Positions 22,201 to 31,606 of a stretch of 64,000 nucleotides of DNA are shown here, piece after piece. Position numbers and translations under genes: made by a program. This DNA is from Meira nashicola. Taxonomy: Eukaryota; Basidiomycota; Exobasidiomycetes; Exobasidiales; Brachybasidiaceae. The first letter of the stretch is position 1, and every line of letters starts with the position of its first letter. The stretch covers positions 951,178 through 1,015,177 of the forward strand of contig BCJU01000001.1 of assembly GCA_001600355.1 (NCBI GenBank), given 5' to 3'. The notes under the pieces are model-generated. The model was not told the origin of the DNA. It did not search any database and saw only the letters and a program-made list of their open reading frames with translations.

Positions 22201-24657
22201 GGGAGATCTGTTGGGCATTCTTGGGAACGGTTGTTGTGATGGCGTGTTTGTTTCGGTGGAGCTTGTAGATGAGCTGTGACCTCTAGATGCAGGTAAAGCA
22301 GGAACACCTGATGGGATTATATCAGTTGATTCGTTTGTCGGCTCTTCAATGACAGTAACATGTTTTCGACCATCAGATTGACCAGAGCGGGATGATCCAG
22401 CATACCTACGCCCCCTTTGATCATCAGAAGCGGAAGGTCCTTCACTTTCGCTGGCATCGTGCGAAAGTGCACCAGCAGATGAGCTTGCTCGTGATCTTGT
22501 CTTAGATGCATGTGAGTTCGTATGATTAGTGTACGGCGATTGCAGATTGCCATAATAAGAAGATGCTCGTGAGACTGCTTGACGAATCATGGATTGCGGT
22601 TGTCTAGGGAATCGGATAATCAAATGGAACGCAAGGCAGCGCATGGAACCATCTTTGCTCGGCATAGTGGGTGCATGAGCTCGTTCTCGTGAATGTGCAG
22701 GTGAGGATACGCTTCTTCTATTTTGAGGTCTTGCATCCGGTGAAGAAGTTTTACCATATTTAGTGTACTCACGATTAACAGAAGCACCAGGAGATTGACT
22801 AGGTTTTCGTCCAAAAGCAGCCATAATGCTTTGTACAAGTGATAATTGACCTGAACCGCCTTTGCCGTCTTTTTCGTCCTTTTCATCATGTAATTCGATC
22901 ACACATTGAAATACCTGAACGTGTGCATAGCCATCACTCCTTTCGTCCGTGTTAGAATAAGTATGAGCAAAAAGTGGTGTAGAAGGAGTTGTGATAGCAT
23001 CCAATGGCATTCCAACTGCTTCTGCAAAAGCGGCACTGACAGAAGTTGTCGGCATCGTAGGTGTTTGTGGACCAAAGAAGCTGGATTTGGGTGTTTTTGT
23101 CATGCCAGAATAATCAGGCCAAGTATGATACAAAATTCCTGCACAACGCAAGCAATACTTGATAAACGAAACCACACGTTCAGGTGGTTGATTAGTCGGA
23201 TTTAAGGCAACTAATGTCGTACTGGATAAGATGCTATTACCATTTGTCAAACCACTTTGCAAAGAGCGTGAAGGCGATGGTGCTCTAGAATTGCTTGGCG
23301 TCGATCGACGTGAAGCAGACACAGGAGTTGCAGCACCACTTGGAGATCCTCTTGCGTGGGTATCTGATGTATTTTCGATCAATGGTAATCGGATAGAATG
23401 AGTTGGCGTAGAGGGTATAAATGTTGTACTCTTGAACTTCTTGGCCGTTCTGTCTATCTGTCCTAAAAATTTCTCTTGTTCTTTTACCATCTCTTCAAAA
23501 CGTGCCATTCTTCGATTGCCGTCCATATCGAGCAATGCTCCCACTTTGTCACGCATAGATGCATCTCCTATACTGGCAACCGCTCTTTGAGCACGAATTG
23601 ACATGCCTCGTAAACTGGAATGGGAGGCACCAAGAGGAAACCTTGTTCCTGTCAAGCAACGCAACATGGTAACACCGCATGTCCAAGCGTCCACTTCAGG
23701 GCCCATGTACACAACCGATCCGGGAGGACTTGCTAATGCCTTGACAATCTCAGGGCAGTGGAATGCCGGACTACCACAGCAAGTGCTCAACTTTGCCTCA
23801 CTTTTGCTGAAATGCGTCGCCAATCCGAAATCAAGAAGCTTCAATTGCAATGTTTGCGGATGAACAAGAATATTTTCTGGTTTGATATCTCGATGACATA
23901 TTTGCAATGGAACGTGAATTGCATGAACAGCTGATAGAAGTTGAGCTAAGATTCGCTCAGCAGCAGCGAGAGGCAAAATATGTGGTTGCACAGGACAAAG
24001 GATCGGTAGCAAAGCTTCCAATGTCACGTATCCGTCCAAGTACTCTTCCACAAGATAGAAATGGCCTGGCGTTCGTATAGTCTCTTTGACAGTGACCAAG
24101 TTCGGATGTGGTGGTAGCTCTGCCAATAGAGTAGGTTCTCGCAATAATCGTGTAGCAATCAATTGATGATGCGGGAAAAGGGCAGTATGCTTGATAGCTG
24201 TTAATTCTCCATTCTTGCAAGCGACAAAGACTGTAGAAAATTTCCCTCTTCCCAATGTTTTGGGTAGTAAGGTGTAGTCACAAATACCTCTGCTCAGCAG
24301 AATATCAGCGCTGGGTACGTCAACTGGCTCATACAGCTTTGACTCAACCTCTTCTAATGCCGGTAAGATGTCCTCTTCTGTCCACGAATCCGGTCTTGGC
24401 TTTTTGGGATTGTTCTTCGCTCTAGATGAAACGGAAGAGCTTCTAGGCGTGACCTTGCCTGACGTAGATGCATCTTCGCGTTCATGCGTTGGAGAAGATG
24501 AAGCATTGCCTGGTTTAATCCTACCTGCATCTGCTAATTTGAACACGGCCGATCCAGCTCCACGAGTTCGTTCCCATAGATCTTTTTCTGCCTGTTTTGC
24601 TGCCGCTCTTGCTCTTTCCTCTTCAGCCGTTCGCTGTCTCTGTGGAGGAGCTTGCAT
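19261..24657 (-). CDS. large Ser/Thr protein kinase, unassigned family
   Basis: Intronless, 1798 aa. The N-terminal kinase domain (about residues 130-400) appears active: glycine loop GRGKFSTV at 136-143, AIK lysine K156, HRD at 255-257 with DIKPEN, DFG at 276-278, and CPE (APE equivalent) at 301-303. The activation segment includes STCCGSPAFH, a CAMK-like pattern. After it come long Ser/Pro/Arg-rich regions with an FxxP-poor, phosphosite-rich look (about 420-1060), short conserved-looking islands (RVVSFIKYCLRCAGILYHTW near 495; CLAFHLIIRFPRQPQSM near 685; a segment from KVYIQVTDERAVPIIREALS near 865), and a helical C-terminal half (about 1060-1798) that could be an alpha-solenoid. I cannot place it in a named family. 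The size and KA1-less architecture suggest a basidiomycete-specific kinase. ATG at 24657 is the first in-frame Met. It converges with the orphan gene across 145 bp. Confidence 0.8.
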   Translation of the reverse strand: MQAPPQRQRTAEEERARAAAKQAEKDLWERTRGAGSAVFKLADAGRIKPGNASSSPTHEREDASTSGKVTPRSSSVSSRAKNNPKKPRPDSWTEEDILPALEEVESKLYEPVDVPSADILLSRGICDYTLLPKTLGRGKFSTVFVACKNGELTAIKHTALFPHHQLIATRLLREPTLLAELPPHPNLVTVKETIRTPGHFYLVEEYLDGYVTLEALLPILCPVQPHILPLAAAERILAQLLSAVHAIHVPLQICHRDIKPENILVHPQTLQLKLLDFGLATHFSKSEAKLSTCCGSPAFHCPEIVKALASPPGSVVYMGPEVDAWTCGVTMLRCLTGTRFPLGASHSSLRGMSIRAQRAVASIGDASMRDKVGALLDMDGNRRMARFEEMVKEQEKFLGQIDRTAKKFKSTTFIPSTPTHSIRLPLIENTSDTHARGSPSGAATPVSASRRSTPSNSRAPSPSRSLQSGLTNGNSILSSTTLVALNPTNQPPERVVSFIKYCLRCAGILYHTWPDYSGMTKTPKSSFFGPQTPTMPTTSVSAAFAEAVGMPLDAITTPSTPLFAHTYSNTDERSDGYAHVQVFQCVIELHDEKDEKDGKGGSGQLSLVQSIMAAFGRKPSQSPGASVNREYTKYGKTSSPDARPQNRRSVSSPAHSRERAHAPTMPSKDGSMRCLAFHLIIRFPRQPQSMIRQAVSRASSYYGNLQSPYTNHTNSHASKTRSRASSSAGALSHDASESEGPSASDDQRGRRYAGSSRSGQSDGRKHVTVIEEPTNESTDIIPSGVPALPASRGHSSSTSSTETNTPSQQPFPRMPNRSPSTSRPTSRTRTRSSRGIQKRAKVYIQVTDERAVPIIREALSVGGTVETHELDDRKAQQGLQVNVEGLNGYGGDSSQQNSRRARRRTRDSASMQVKAWPTSPLDSVSVPQSPTLVEGQDEESMDAKILTIGTRTNGEDEEEMSRGRTLATNRARYSSEDTVVEGAHGTEIRAPSNLSAVAVKEESPHNDNLKQLIDSLQRTLQDIVHLSKNSQRSSAASSPLSRSGVSSPQMEKRFSDIQSTYDGRHEGLLAQTRTLLLDISNSLQNASRKGRDVIDELVTPLSFEIFNALSPALGLIPIETIGLPAPFTASEEAGESITLRGLAMATFDLFAQHSSPREIFMAAQERMENLGEKSARDKDLQTETSPDKISDPAESPSEQHQTKGLQISMPHITNAGGTNKQQVALWSAALEFAGLLNVIAKVMPRIKTKKPIQFIQPLVQLVPRCVKGALQADLPHFMGVTGGSPSSYAPVSSSDDLLSLKSDRKSSITEASIGQAERAACEIVISLVALLRDITVWARGMESENQESVLELVSALLLTSMIVLLPHMPQSYDEIHLSDHYFYQWFPRYKMESSNKGLPPKRIRPTIDALSSQAWKQLDGLVKDLRIDNESLAFDRQKRPVNPKSSEDATSNGYSEATGANGSVSAAAKTMGAFILHVNLLARASDAENAENDRNKWTAKEGLKRLQRSMGMLIACLGSNLPATTSQDGSQSLGGTVHLPDIALTWAIWCIRAMSQRSQSEKDGILSSEEAIIFVQVLSTHSALSPRPMARHISLRIVQTVLQKLVEPEIGRELLRDLICESPYPQLSAAAVGLARQLISFDLDRIKDRESNTEQSIIFAQKSFIQLFAEKIFILGDGAEGLPEVRKASDSNPDAMIGLIKSYLDDQAPKISETTSFIYLVFTKDSNNLTGIRDADMLHKIRDSFLQPLHEWIEKALSYVQAGEMEKVSSESKTDVQMGLSILNVSVEQAMEAISSTS

Positions 24658-25987
24658 GACAACTGCTTGGTATACAGCCTGTTAAGCGTAACAGACAGAT
24701 GGCAGAGTGAGTTGGGATGAAGCTATTCTGACCAGATGATCATGGCTCGGAGTGGACCGAAATGTAAGAGAGGAGATTGTTGTAGTGGTAAATGTTGCGT
24801 ATCAAGAAATTCGATCGGGGCTCATTTAATTCGATTGTGATTTGTCCCTCGGCTCTTTGTACATGCATTCGGAAGCCGCACCAGAAATACTCATTTAAAT
24901 CGAAATGGAAGGCCGGATAATTAAAGGTTGCTTTCAGAACGGTATATTATCCACTAATTTGACGATCTACTCCTAGTAAGTTCCTTCTCCTGTAATTCTA
25001 TGGAATAAGCGGACTTGGATTGCTTTGCCTTGGCTCTTGAATTGTTTGTATACTTTAATTGCGTGTACCTGAAGAAGATTATGCAATTGACAAGTTTCGA
25101 AAACGAATATTCAGCCTCCTATGTTGAAACCTATTGTATCATATCGTTTGTTGACAAGAATACAGCGATACTTGATTGATAGTTTGCGGACTAAATGCCG
25201 TAGGATAGACTTATCTTGTACATATGTAGTAACAAAGTGAGTATAAAACATATGCAACTTAAAGAACAACAACACCACCTTTTAGCTGTGTGTTTTTTTG
25301 CGTAATGCACAATTTCCTGGATTATGCAAATAAAAGATAAGAGGAACAGCATCTCCACTGTCAAAATAAAATTGCGCAGCGCACGCGTGGGGATAATCTT
25401 TGTATGCAATAATTCATAGATAAGGGCTATAAGCGAAACTCAAATTCTGAAAAAGCTTGTACACACATACATTTGTATCCAACCTTGCTGAATAAGATTG
25501 GAGCCAAGCTTTCTGATTGTCTTTGAACTCATTGCAATTTTAATCATCATTGTCTACTTACATTGTTCATGATTTCGAATCACATTCTCTTTATAACAAT
25601 CACCAAACATTTCTCTTATTTTCACAAACCCAACAGCGTATAATTTTGATTTGATTGACTGAACGCAAAGATGGATTGAGTAAAGAAGCGGCACAATAGA
25701 TCACCAGAGAGACAAAGACGGTTTCATAGTTGAAATAGGCTTGATGAAATATGAAAGGAAGGAAAAGGGATAGAACATGGCAATAGAGAAAAACAAAAAA
25801 GACTATTGCTGATGACGAAAAAAAGAAAAAGATTGGAGAAAAAAAAGGTAATGACACAATTAAACAAGCGCATACAGAAGAAAGAAATGATTGCGGCCGT
25901 CTATGCGGATCTTTGAAACCCTTTTTGGGTGATAAATTGTGGTGAGGGAAAGATGCAAATTGGATTTCCCGTTCAAACATACTCGTA
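24658..25987. other. long intergenic stretch without gene
   Basis: About 1.3 kb between two minus-strand genes, expected to hold the kinase promoter and the PTC2 3' UTR. Only short unconvincing frames are present. It is AT-rich, with a poly-A-rich patch near 25790-25860 and one ACGCGT near 25383. I found no tRNA-like or other RNA structure by eye. Confidence 0.45.
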
Positions 25988-27803
25988 TCAGGCAGAAGTG
26001 GAGCTGGTATCCTCGGTTGCTTTGCTTCCTTCTGTGCTTGATCGAATTCCGTGTGCCTGAGAAGCGCCTTCGTTTCCTTTTGTTGCAGATGCAGCTGATG
26101 AAGGTGATTCAACAATTTCTGGTTGATGTTCTAGATCAGGTCTACCTGTTTGATTGTTCGCTTGTCTTTTTGTTGCCTCATTCTCACCTGCTTCTTCCAA
26201 TTCTGAAACTTGTGCAGTTTGCATCTCTTCATCGCTATCTTCATCTTGATCGACAACATGGGCTTCATACACAACATCTCCATTCTCATCAGTTTGATTT
26301 CCAGGGCGGAAAACAATTCCCGCTCCTCCCAAAGCTCCGGCAAGTCCGCCGGGTAATCGTAATGTTGTTTGTTGTCCATCCCTTTCATCATCTTCACCTC
26401 CTGCACCAAGATTTCCGGCTAAAGCAGACAAAACACTACCCCCACCCATTCCACCCAAACCGCCGACTGAAAGACCACTGTTATTGCTCTGTCCACTGAA
26501 CACGGGAGCAATATCTTCTGGCGTTTCCCATCCAACCTTTTTCTCTACACGATCCTTTACCCATGCATACCATTCCTCTTTTGTCTTGCCGTTCAATAGA
26601 GCAACAATACAGATTGTCATATTATCACATCCAACGCCTCCGATCTGCGAATCAGGCGCCAGGCAACGATCTATTGCTTCTTCACAAATTGCCTTTAGCT
26701 CCTTTCCGTTTGCGATCTGACGACGAACGAAATCCACAACCTGTTGACTGCTCAAACAGTCCCAAATACCATCACATGCAAGAACCAAGAATTCTTCCTC
26801 ACCAGTGATGTTGTGATTGATGATTTCTGGATCAGCTGTAACGATTTGTTGTTCTGGTTCCAAAGAAAAATTTTGCTTAAATTCGAAATCACCGATTGCA
26901 CGGGACAAAGCCAAGTTACCGTTCACACGGCCAAATTCAACAAAACCTCCAGCAGATACGATACGTGCATTCTCTGTTTTATTGCCTGGTTTGTGATCCT
27001 GACTCATGGCTTTTGCTTCACCGGCAAGACCTAAAACGGAACGAGAATCACCTGCATTTGCAACAAGGATGCGTCTTGCCGTCTTTTCTTGCTTCGATTG
27101 TGTGTCATTTGTTGGACCTGCAACGAGTAGAGCGACCACTGAAGTACATCCTGATGGGTCATTTGCGAAAGATGGATTGGCTCTTAGATCTTCGTCTGTT
27201 GCCAAAAAGGCTCTCTTGAGGGCTTCCTCGTACTTTCCGCTTTTGTACTCATCTGTTGCTGCTAATCTGGTATGTAGGGTTTCTCCTGTGAATTTTGCAA
27301 CAGTTGAACCTCCGTGTCCATCATATACACCAAAGAAACTGGCTTTCTCATCCCCCTTCTTCTCGTCCAAATTCAATACAGTTGCATGCGCATCCTCCAT
27401 ACCTAAAAATAATTATGTGTTGTTAGCATTATACTTCCATACAATCACGGAATTAACTCTCTTTTACTCACTAATCCGCCAACCTTGCATCTCTGAGATA
27501 GCATAAACAAGCGTATCATCTTCGCCAAAGAGTGTATGCTAGAAGAGGAGGAGTCAATATGTCAGCATAAAGTAAGACAAAGGAGAAATCCGGGTTTGTT
27601 TGGATGCAAGTTTTTGCCATGATCTGATATAGCAACGAATTTTGCAGGCAAGACTTCGCAGCGAGAAGTCATTTTTGCATGGGATACCGCTCACATTATT
27701 CCCCCCCATACGAACAAACGCCGTTCCCACATCCATACACTCATCTGGAATCGAAACATTAGCTTACCTTGTCTTTCACCGGTTCCGATAGAGTTTGACC
27801 CAT
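25988..27803 (-). CDS. PTC2: PP2C-type protein phosphatase, Ptc2/Ptc3-like
   Basis: Three exons: complement(join(25988..27402, 27472..27538, 27768..27803)), 505 aa. It is a metal-dependent Ser/Thr phosphatase; the Ptc2/3 group dampens stress MAP kinase and checkpoint signalling. Exon 1 gives MGQTLSEPVKDK, the near-invariant start of this subfamily, and exon 2 supplies the MQGWRI segment that joins in frame to S-MEDAHATVL in exon 3. Introns have GTAAGC and GTGAGT donors. PP2C motifs are intact: VYDGHGG (metal-binding Asp), ANAGDSRSVL, ALSRAIGDFEFK, LACDGIWDCLS, and GCDNMT near the end of the domain (about residue 310). The last 190 residues are acidic, Gly/Glu-rich and probably disordered. The MGQ start could be N-myristoylated, which is inference. 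It has a divergent promoter with eIF3i. Confidence 0.92.
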
Positions 27804-28274
27804 ATTGGATGAATGGGGTATTTAAACGCAAATGGAGAGAAGAATGAGAAAAAAGCCCGAGAGAGGGGCTTTCGTGATGAGGGCTCTTAATCAGGAAGAG
27901 TAGCCGGATATTCAAGAGATCTTGGTCCGACTTTAGACAGTACGACCACACATCAGCTTAGACGATCGGGCAATAATAATTGTCTGCGCTGCGCAAGCCT
28001 AGTGCAGGATTTCCGATGGAAATTGGTTGTTGTACGTATTCTACTACAGAGTCATTCGGGCCTAGAATTAGCAGGCAGGTTATGATGTGCTTTAAGCTTG
28101 TCTATGAATATTTATAGGCGCGCCGAAAGGTTATTTGATGAACTGAGCGCAGATCACGTGGTGTTTCTTCCCTTTCCCTTTAAATTTCTACTTTAAAGAT
28201 CAGAAGAAGCTGTTATACACCAGCACGCTCCATATTTGCGCGCGCTTTTCCACCATCACCAATTTAGAGATAAT
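27804..28274. promoter_or_regulatory. divergent promoter, PTC2 / eIF3i
   Basis: This 470-bp stretch between outward-facing starts has no gene. A CACGTG E-box lies at 28155-28160, about 115 bp before the eIF3i ATG. The regulatory role is inferred from position and motif only. Confidence 0.35.
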
Positions 28275-29406
28275 ATGGTAGGTAACTTTGCGAAGAATAA
28301 GATCCACCGCTTTTGAGATTGCAGAATCGTTGACAGACTCCTTTTATCTCTTCTTCCTCCAGCGTCCAATTCTACTTTCGGGCCACGAACGGTCCTTGAA
28401 TCAAATCAAGTTCAATCGAGAGGGTGATTTGCTATTTTCATGTTCAAAGGATAACGTCGTTAATGCTTGGTTTGCACACAATGGAGAAAGATTAGGAACC
28501 TATGAGGGAAATGGAGGTACAGTATGGAGCGTGGACCCTGATCAAACATCTACCCTTTTGGTCACCGGAAGCGCTGCTAATGAGATGCGTCTATATGAAA
28601 TCTCTACCGGCAAATGTCTTTACATTTGGGAATTTCCTACTGCAGTTAAACGTGTTCAGTTCTCATCAGAAGGCACCCAAGTTCTAGCCATTACGGAAGA
28701 ACGTATGGGTCATCGCGGTTCATTACAAGTATTCGCAATCAATCGTGATCCTGAATCATGGACACAACAATCCAAAACACCAACGCGTACCATCACATTC
28801 AGTGGACGAAAGGCAACAGTCGCTGCTTGGGCACCATTCGACCAATACATCATCACCGGTCACGAAGGAGGCAAAGTTGCATTATATTACCACGACGAAA
28901 AGGAACCAGAGAGTGGAGTTGATGCCGAACTAGAGGAGAAATCCGTTGATGCTCATCCTGGCTTCAACGTGACAGATTTGCAAACTAGCGTTGATAAGAC
29001 ATACTTTGTGACAAGTTCAAAAGACAAATCATCCAAGTTGATCGACTCGAAGAATCTAAGGATCATCAAAACATACGAAACACAAACGCCGCTCAATAGT
29101 GCTGCCTTGCATCCCACAAGACCGATTGTAATCTTGGGAGGAGGTCAAGAAGCAATGAATGTCACAACCACAAGCGCAAGACAAGGTAAATTTGAAGCGA
29201 GATTCTGGCACAAGGTGTTTGAAGAGGAGTTAGCAGCTTTGCCCGGCCACTTTGGCCCGTTGAACACAATCGCCATCTCACCCACAGGAAAGTGCTATGC
29301 AAGTGGTGGTGAAGATGGATATATTCGTGTGTACTGGTTTGACAATTCCTTCTTTAACAGCAAGCTTTATGGTCCAGAATTGGAAGTGGGACCTGAGGAT
29401 CAGTAA
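28275..29406 (+). CDS. TIF34: translation initiation factor eIF3 subunit i
   Basis: Two exons: join(28275..28277, 28363..29406), 348 aa. Exon 1 contributes only the ATG, followed directly by GTAGGT; the 85-nt intron ends CCTCCAG. The join gives M-RPILLSGHERSLNQIKF, matching the eIF3i/Tif34 start (MKPILLxGHERS in animals). No other upstream ATG in frame gives this N-terminus. eIF3i is a seven-bladed WD40 propeller in the eIF3 complex, which recruits mRNA and Met-tRNA to the 40S subunit. Conserved family segments are GDLLFSCSKD, ERLGTYEGNGGTVWSVD, VDAHPGFNVTDLQ, ILGGGQEAMNVTTT, FEARFWHKVFEEELA and GGEDGYIRVYWFD. Length is normal for the family. It converges with the OHCU-like gene across about 110 bp. 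Confidence 0.93.
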
Positions 29407-29515
29407 ATGTTCTGACGAAAAATGAGCGAATTCGCACGCCATCTGTACTAATATTATTACAAAAAATGATCATACATATCATAAGACTTGAATAGACAAC
29501 CTTGGATGTGTTCTT

Positions 29516-30940
29516 CTATTGTGCTGTCGCTGTGCGTAAATCTGTTAAAGAAACGAAGGGAAAAGTAAAGTCAATCTCACGCAATGATAAGGAAATTCAT
29601 TTTAAGCATCACATACCTTTGGCAATCTCTTTATCCTTGTCTTTGGCTTCCTCTGCTCCTTCTGCAACGTCTAAACGTTCCATGCCCAAACCTAATTCTT
29701 CTTCCTCTTCTTCTCCTGCATCATCATCTTCATCTTCGGCATCGCCTTCACCAGCAGCTGTGGGTTCGTCAATGACGAAATGACTTCGTTCCATATCTGT
29801 TAATCTTTGCGTTGCCATCTTCAAACTCTCTTCAGCATCTGTCAAATCGGCCGAGGGAGCCGAAGGTGCAGGAGTAGTTGGTTGTGCTCCTTTTGCACGC
29901 ATCTCTTCGCCACGCAATATTTCCTCACGTCCGAACGCAGGTCGTGGTCCCGATCTCGTTTCTCGTCCGGTGACCTTACCAGCTCTATCTGTTACCTCGC
30001 CCCATAATCCTCCAAGAAGACCTTTGACACGCTTTCTAGTTGCATCACCACCTCCACCGCCAGTTACAGCGACAGCAGCAAGTGTTGCCAATGCGTCCCT
30101 TGCGCTTTCTTGTGGTGGTGGCGGTGGAACAAGATAGAAGGATGAAGGAAGATCTGTTTCAAAGAATGTTTCAAGTAAAGGTGAAGAGTGTACCAAAGCT
30201 TTGAATTTATCCAATGTAAGAAAAGGTTCGTCAAATGCTTCGTTTTCATCGATGAAAGGTGTTGTCCTTGGTGGTGCCGTATATTCTTCTTCGGTGATCT
30301 TATTTGCACGATCTGCAGCAATTTCGAATAGAGCATCTAAACCTCTGTTCAATTCACTCTGAAATTCCTCATCTGTTTGTTTAAGAGGTTCGACATTCTT
30401 TGTTGCCCACTCTTTTGCTTCGGAAGCTGGTGAATCGGGATCAATATTGCTTGGAGGTTCCAATTTAGATAGTGATTCGCCAAGCATATCTTCCAATTCT
30501 TTTGCGATTGCACTTCTGGGTCTTCCGGCAACGTATGTGACATAACGTAGAGATGGAAAACGTCTTTCGTATATAAAATTTAATCTTGCTAACTTTGCAT
30601 CAGCTTCAGCATCTGAAGTATTTGCCTTTTGTTCTTTTTCACTTTCACTGCTCATCGTACCCTTTTTTGCGCCAATTCTTGGATGTCCGCCCAACAAGAT
30701 TGCTTTATCTTCATCGGGCCAACCTGGTTCATCATCTATACAAAATCTTGCAACGTCTAACAACCCTTCGTAAGAGTCAGGTCGATCAGATTCAGGTAGA
30801 GAAACGATTGCTTCTTGACATTCTATCGATAATCGTTCTAATTGCTTCTTTGTTCGTACTTCTAACAACCTTGTGAAAAGAGGAGATAAAGATGTTGCTT
30901 GTGCTTCTGGCAAAGCTTGAGGAGATATTAGCGTTTGCAT
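29516..30940 (-). CDS. OHCU decarboxylase-like protein with C-terminal extension
   Basis: Two exons: complement(join(29516..29541, 29617..30940)), 449 aa. The donor is GTATGT, the 75-nt intron ends TTAACAG, and the last exon adds DLRTATAQ. Residues about 10-215 match 2-oxo-4-hydroxy-4-carboxy-5-ureidoimidazoline decarboxylase, which makes (S)-allantoin after urate oxidase. Features are GGHPRIGAKK with the family's catalytic-type His at 86, a Ser/Glu-rich SSESEKEQ (97-104) in place of the usual ESxxEQ region, LNFIYERRFPSLRYVTYV (119-136) and GRPR. The enzyme is usually about 170-230 aa. Here a further 230 residues follow, with a segment at 239-270 (LTLDKFKALVHSSPLLETFF) that looks EF-hand-like in helix spacing, a Gly-rich linker and a very acidic tail. 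Whether the decarboxylase is active and what the extension does are unknown. Divergent with VNX1. Confidence 0.7.
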
Positions 30941-31606
30941 TATGTTCTCGTCAAATGATGGTCAGAATTCAAGATGTAATTTCACAAGGAAGGCATGTGA
31001 TAGTCTATTTCTACAACACAACATGCTCGCTCAAGCTTTAATTCTGATTTCCCGACGCTCAGATCACTTTGCATAAAAGCATTTATTCTAGAATGCCATG
31101 GGCACTTATTCGAAGTGCACTTCTTTCAAAATTACAGAATTGACTATTTCAATTTCTTTAACTTGACAAATGGATTATCTTTGCTGATCACATTGTATGA
31201 TAATACTACATAACATCTTCTCTTGTGAAAATCTAGGAGAATGCTCAATGACCCATGACCCGTAAGGTTAGGATGGTCATATTGCTTTCTCGCAAAGGGA
31301 ATTCCGTCCTCGACGCGTTGATAGACTACATGCAGGCCCCCTTTATAACTCTTTGATTCAGCGCGCTGTTGCGCTGCGCTGCGCTCTGCTGATTTTAGTC
31401 GCATTTGGCTTAGCCTGTGTTTGTTGCATCGATTTACAGGGGTTTTTAACAAAGCTGCAGGAAGCCGTTTAAGTGCCGTTTTTGTGAATAAACTCAAAAA
31501 AATAACACAAGAAAGGTTGTCTACGATTGGTATTCTTCAACCATCATTGTTCGATTTGTTTTGTTCTTTGATTCAAAAGAATAGAAAAAATAAAGGAACT
31601 GCTGGA
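30941..31606. promoter_or_regulatory. divergent promoter, OHCU-like gene / VNX1
   Basis: About 665 bp between outward-facing starts, without a gene. It contains a compact GC-rich patch at 31361-31388 made of overlapping GCGCTGC-like units, about ten bases after a TTATAA-like TTTATAAC (31342-31349), and one ACGCGT at 31313-31318. A frame continuous with VNX1 is open back to 31421 but lacks an ATG. Confidence 0.4.
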
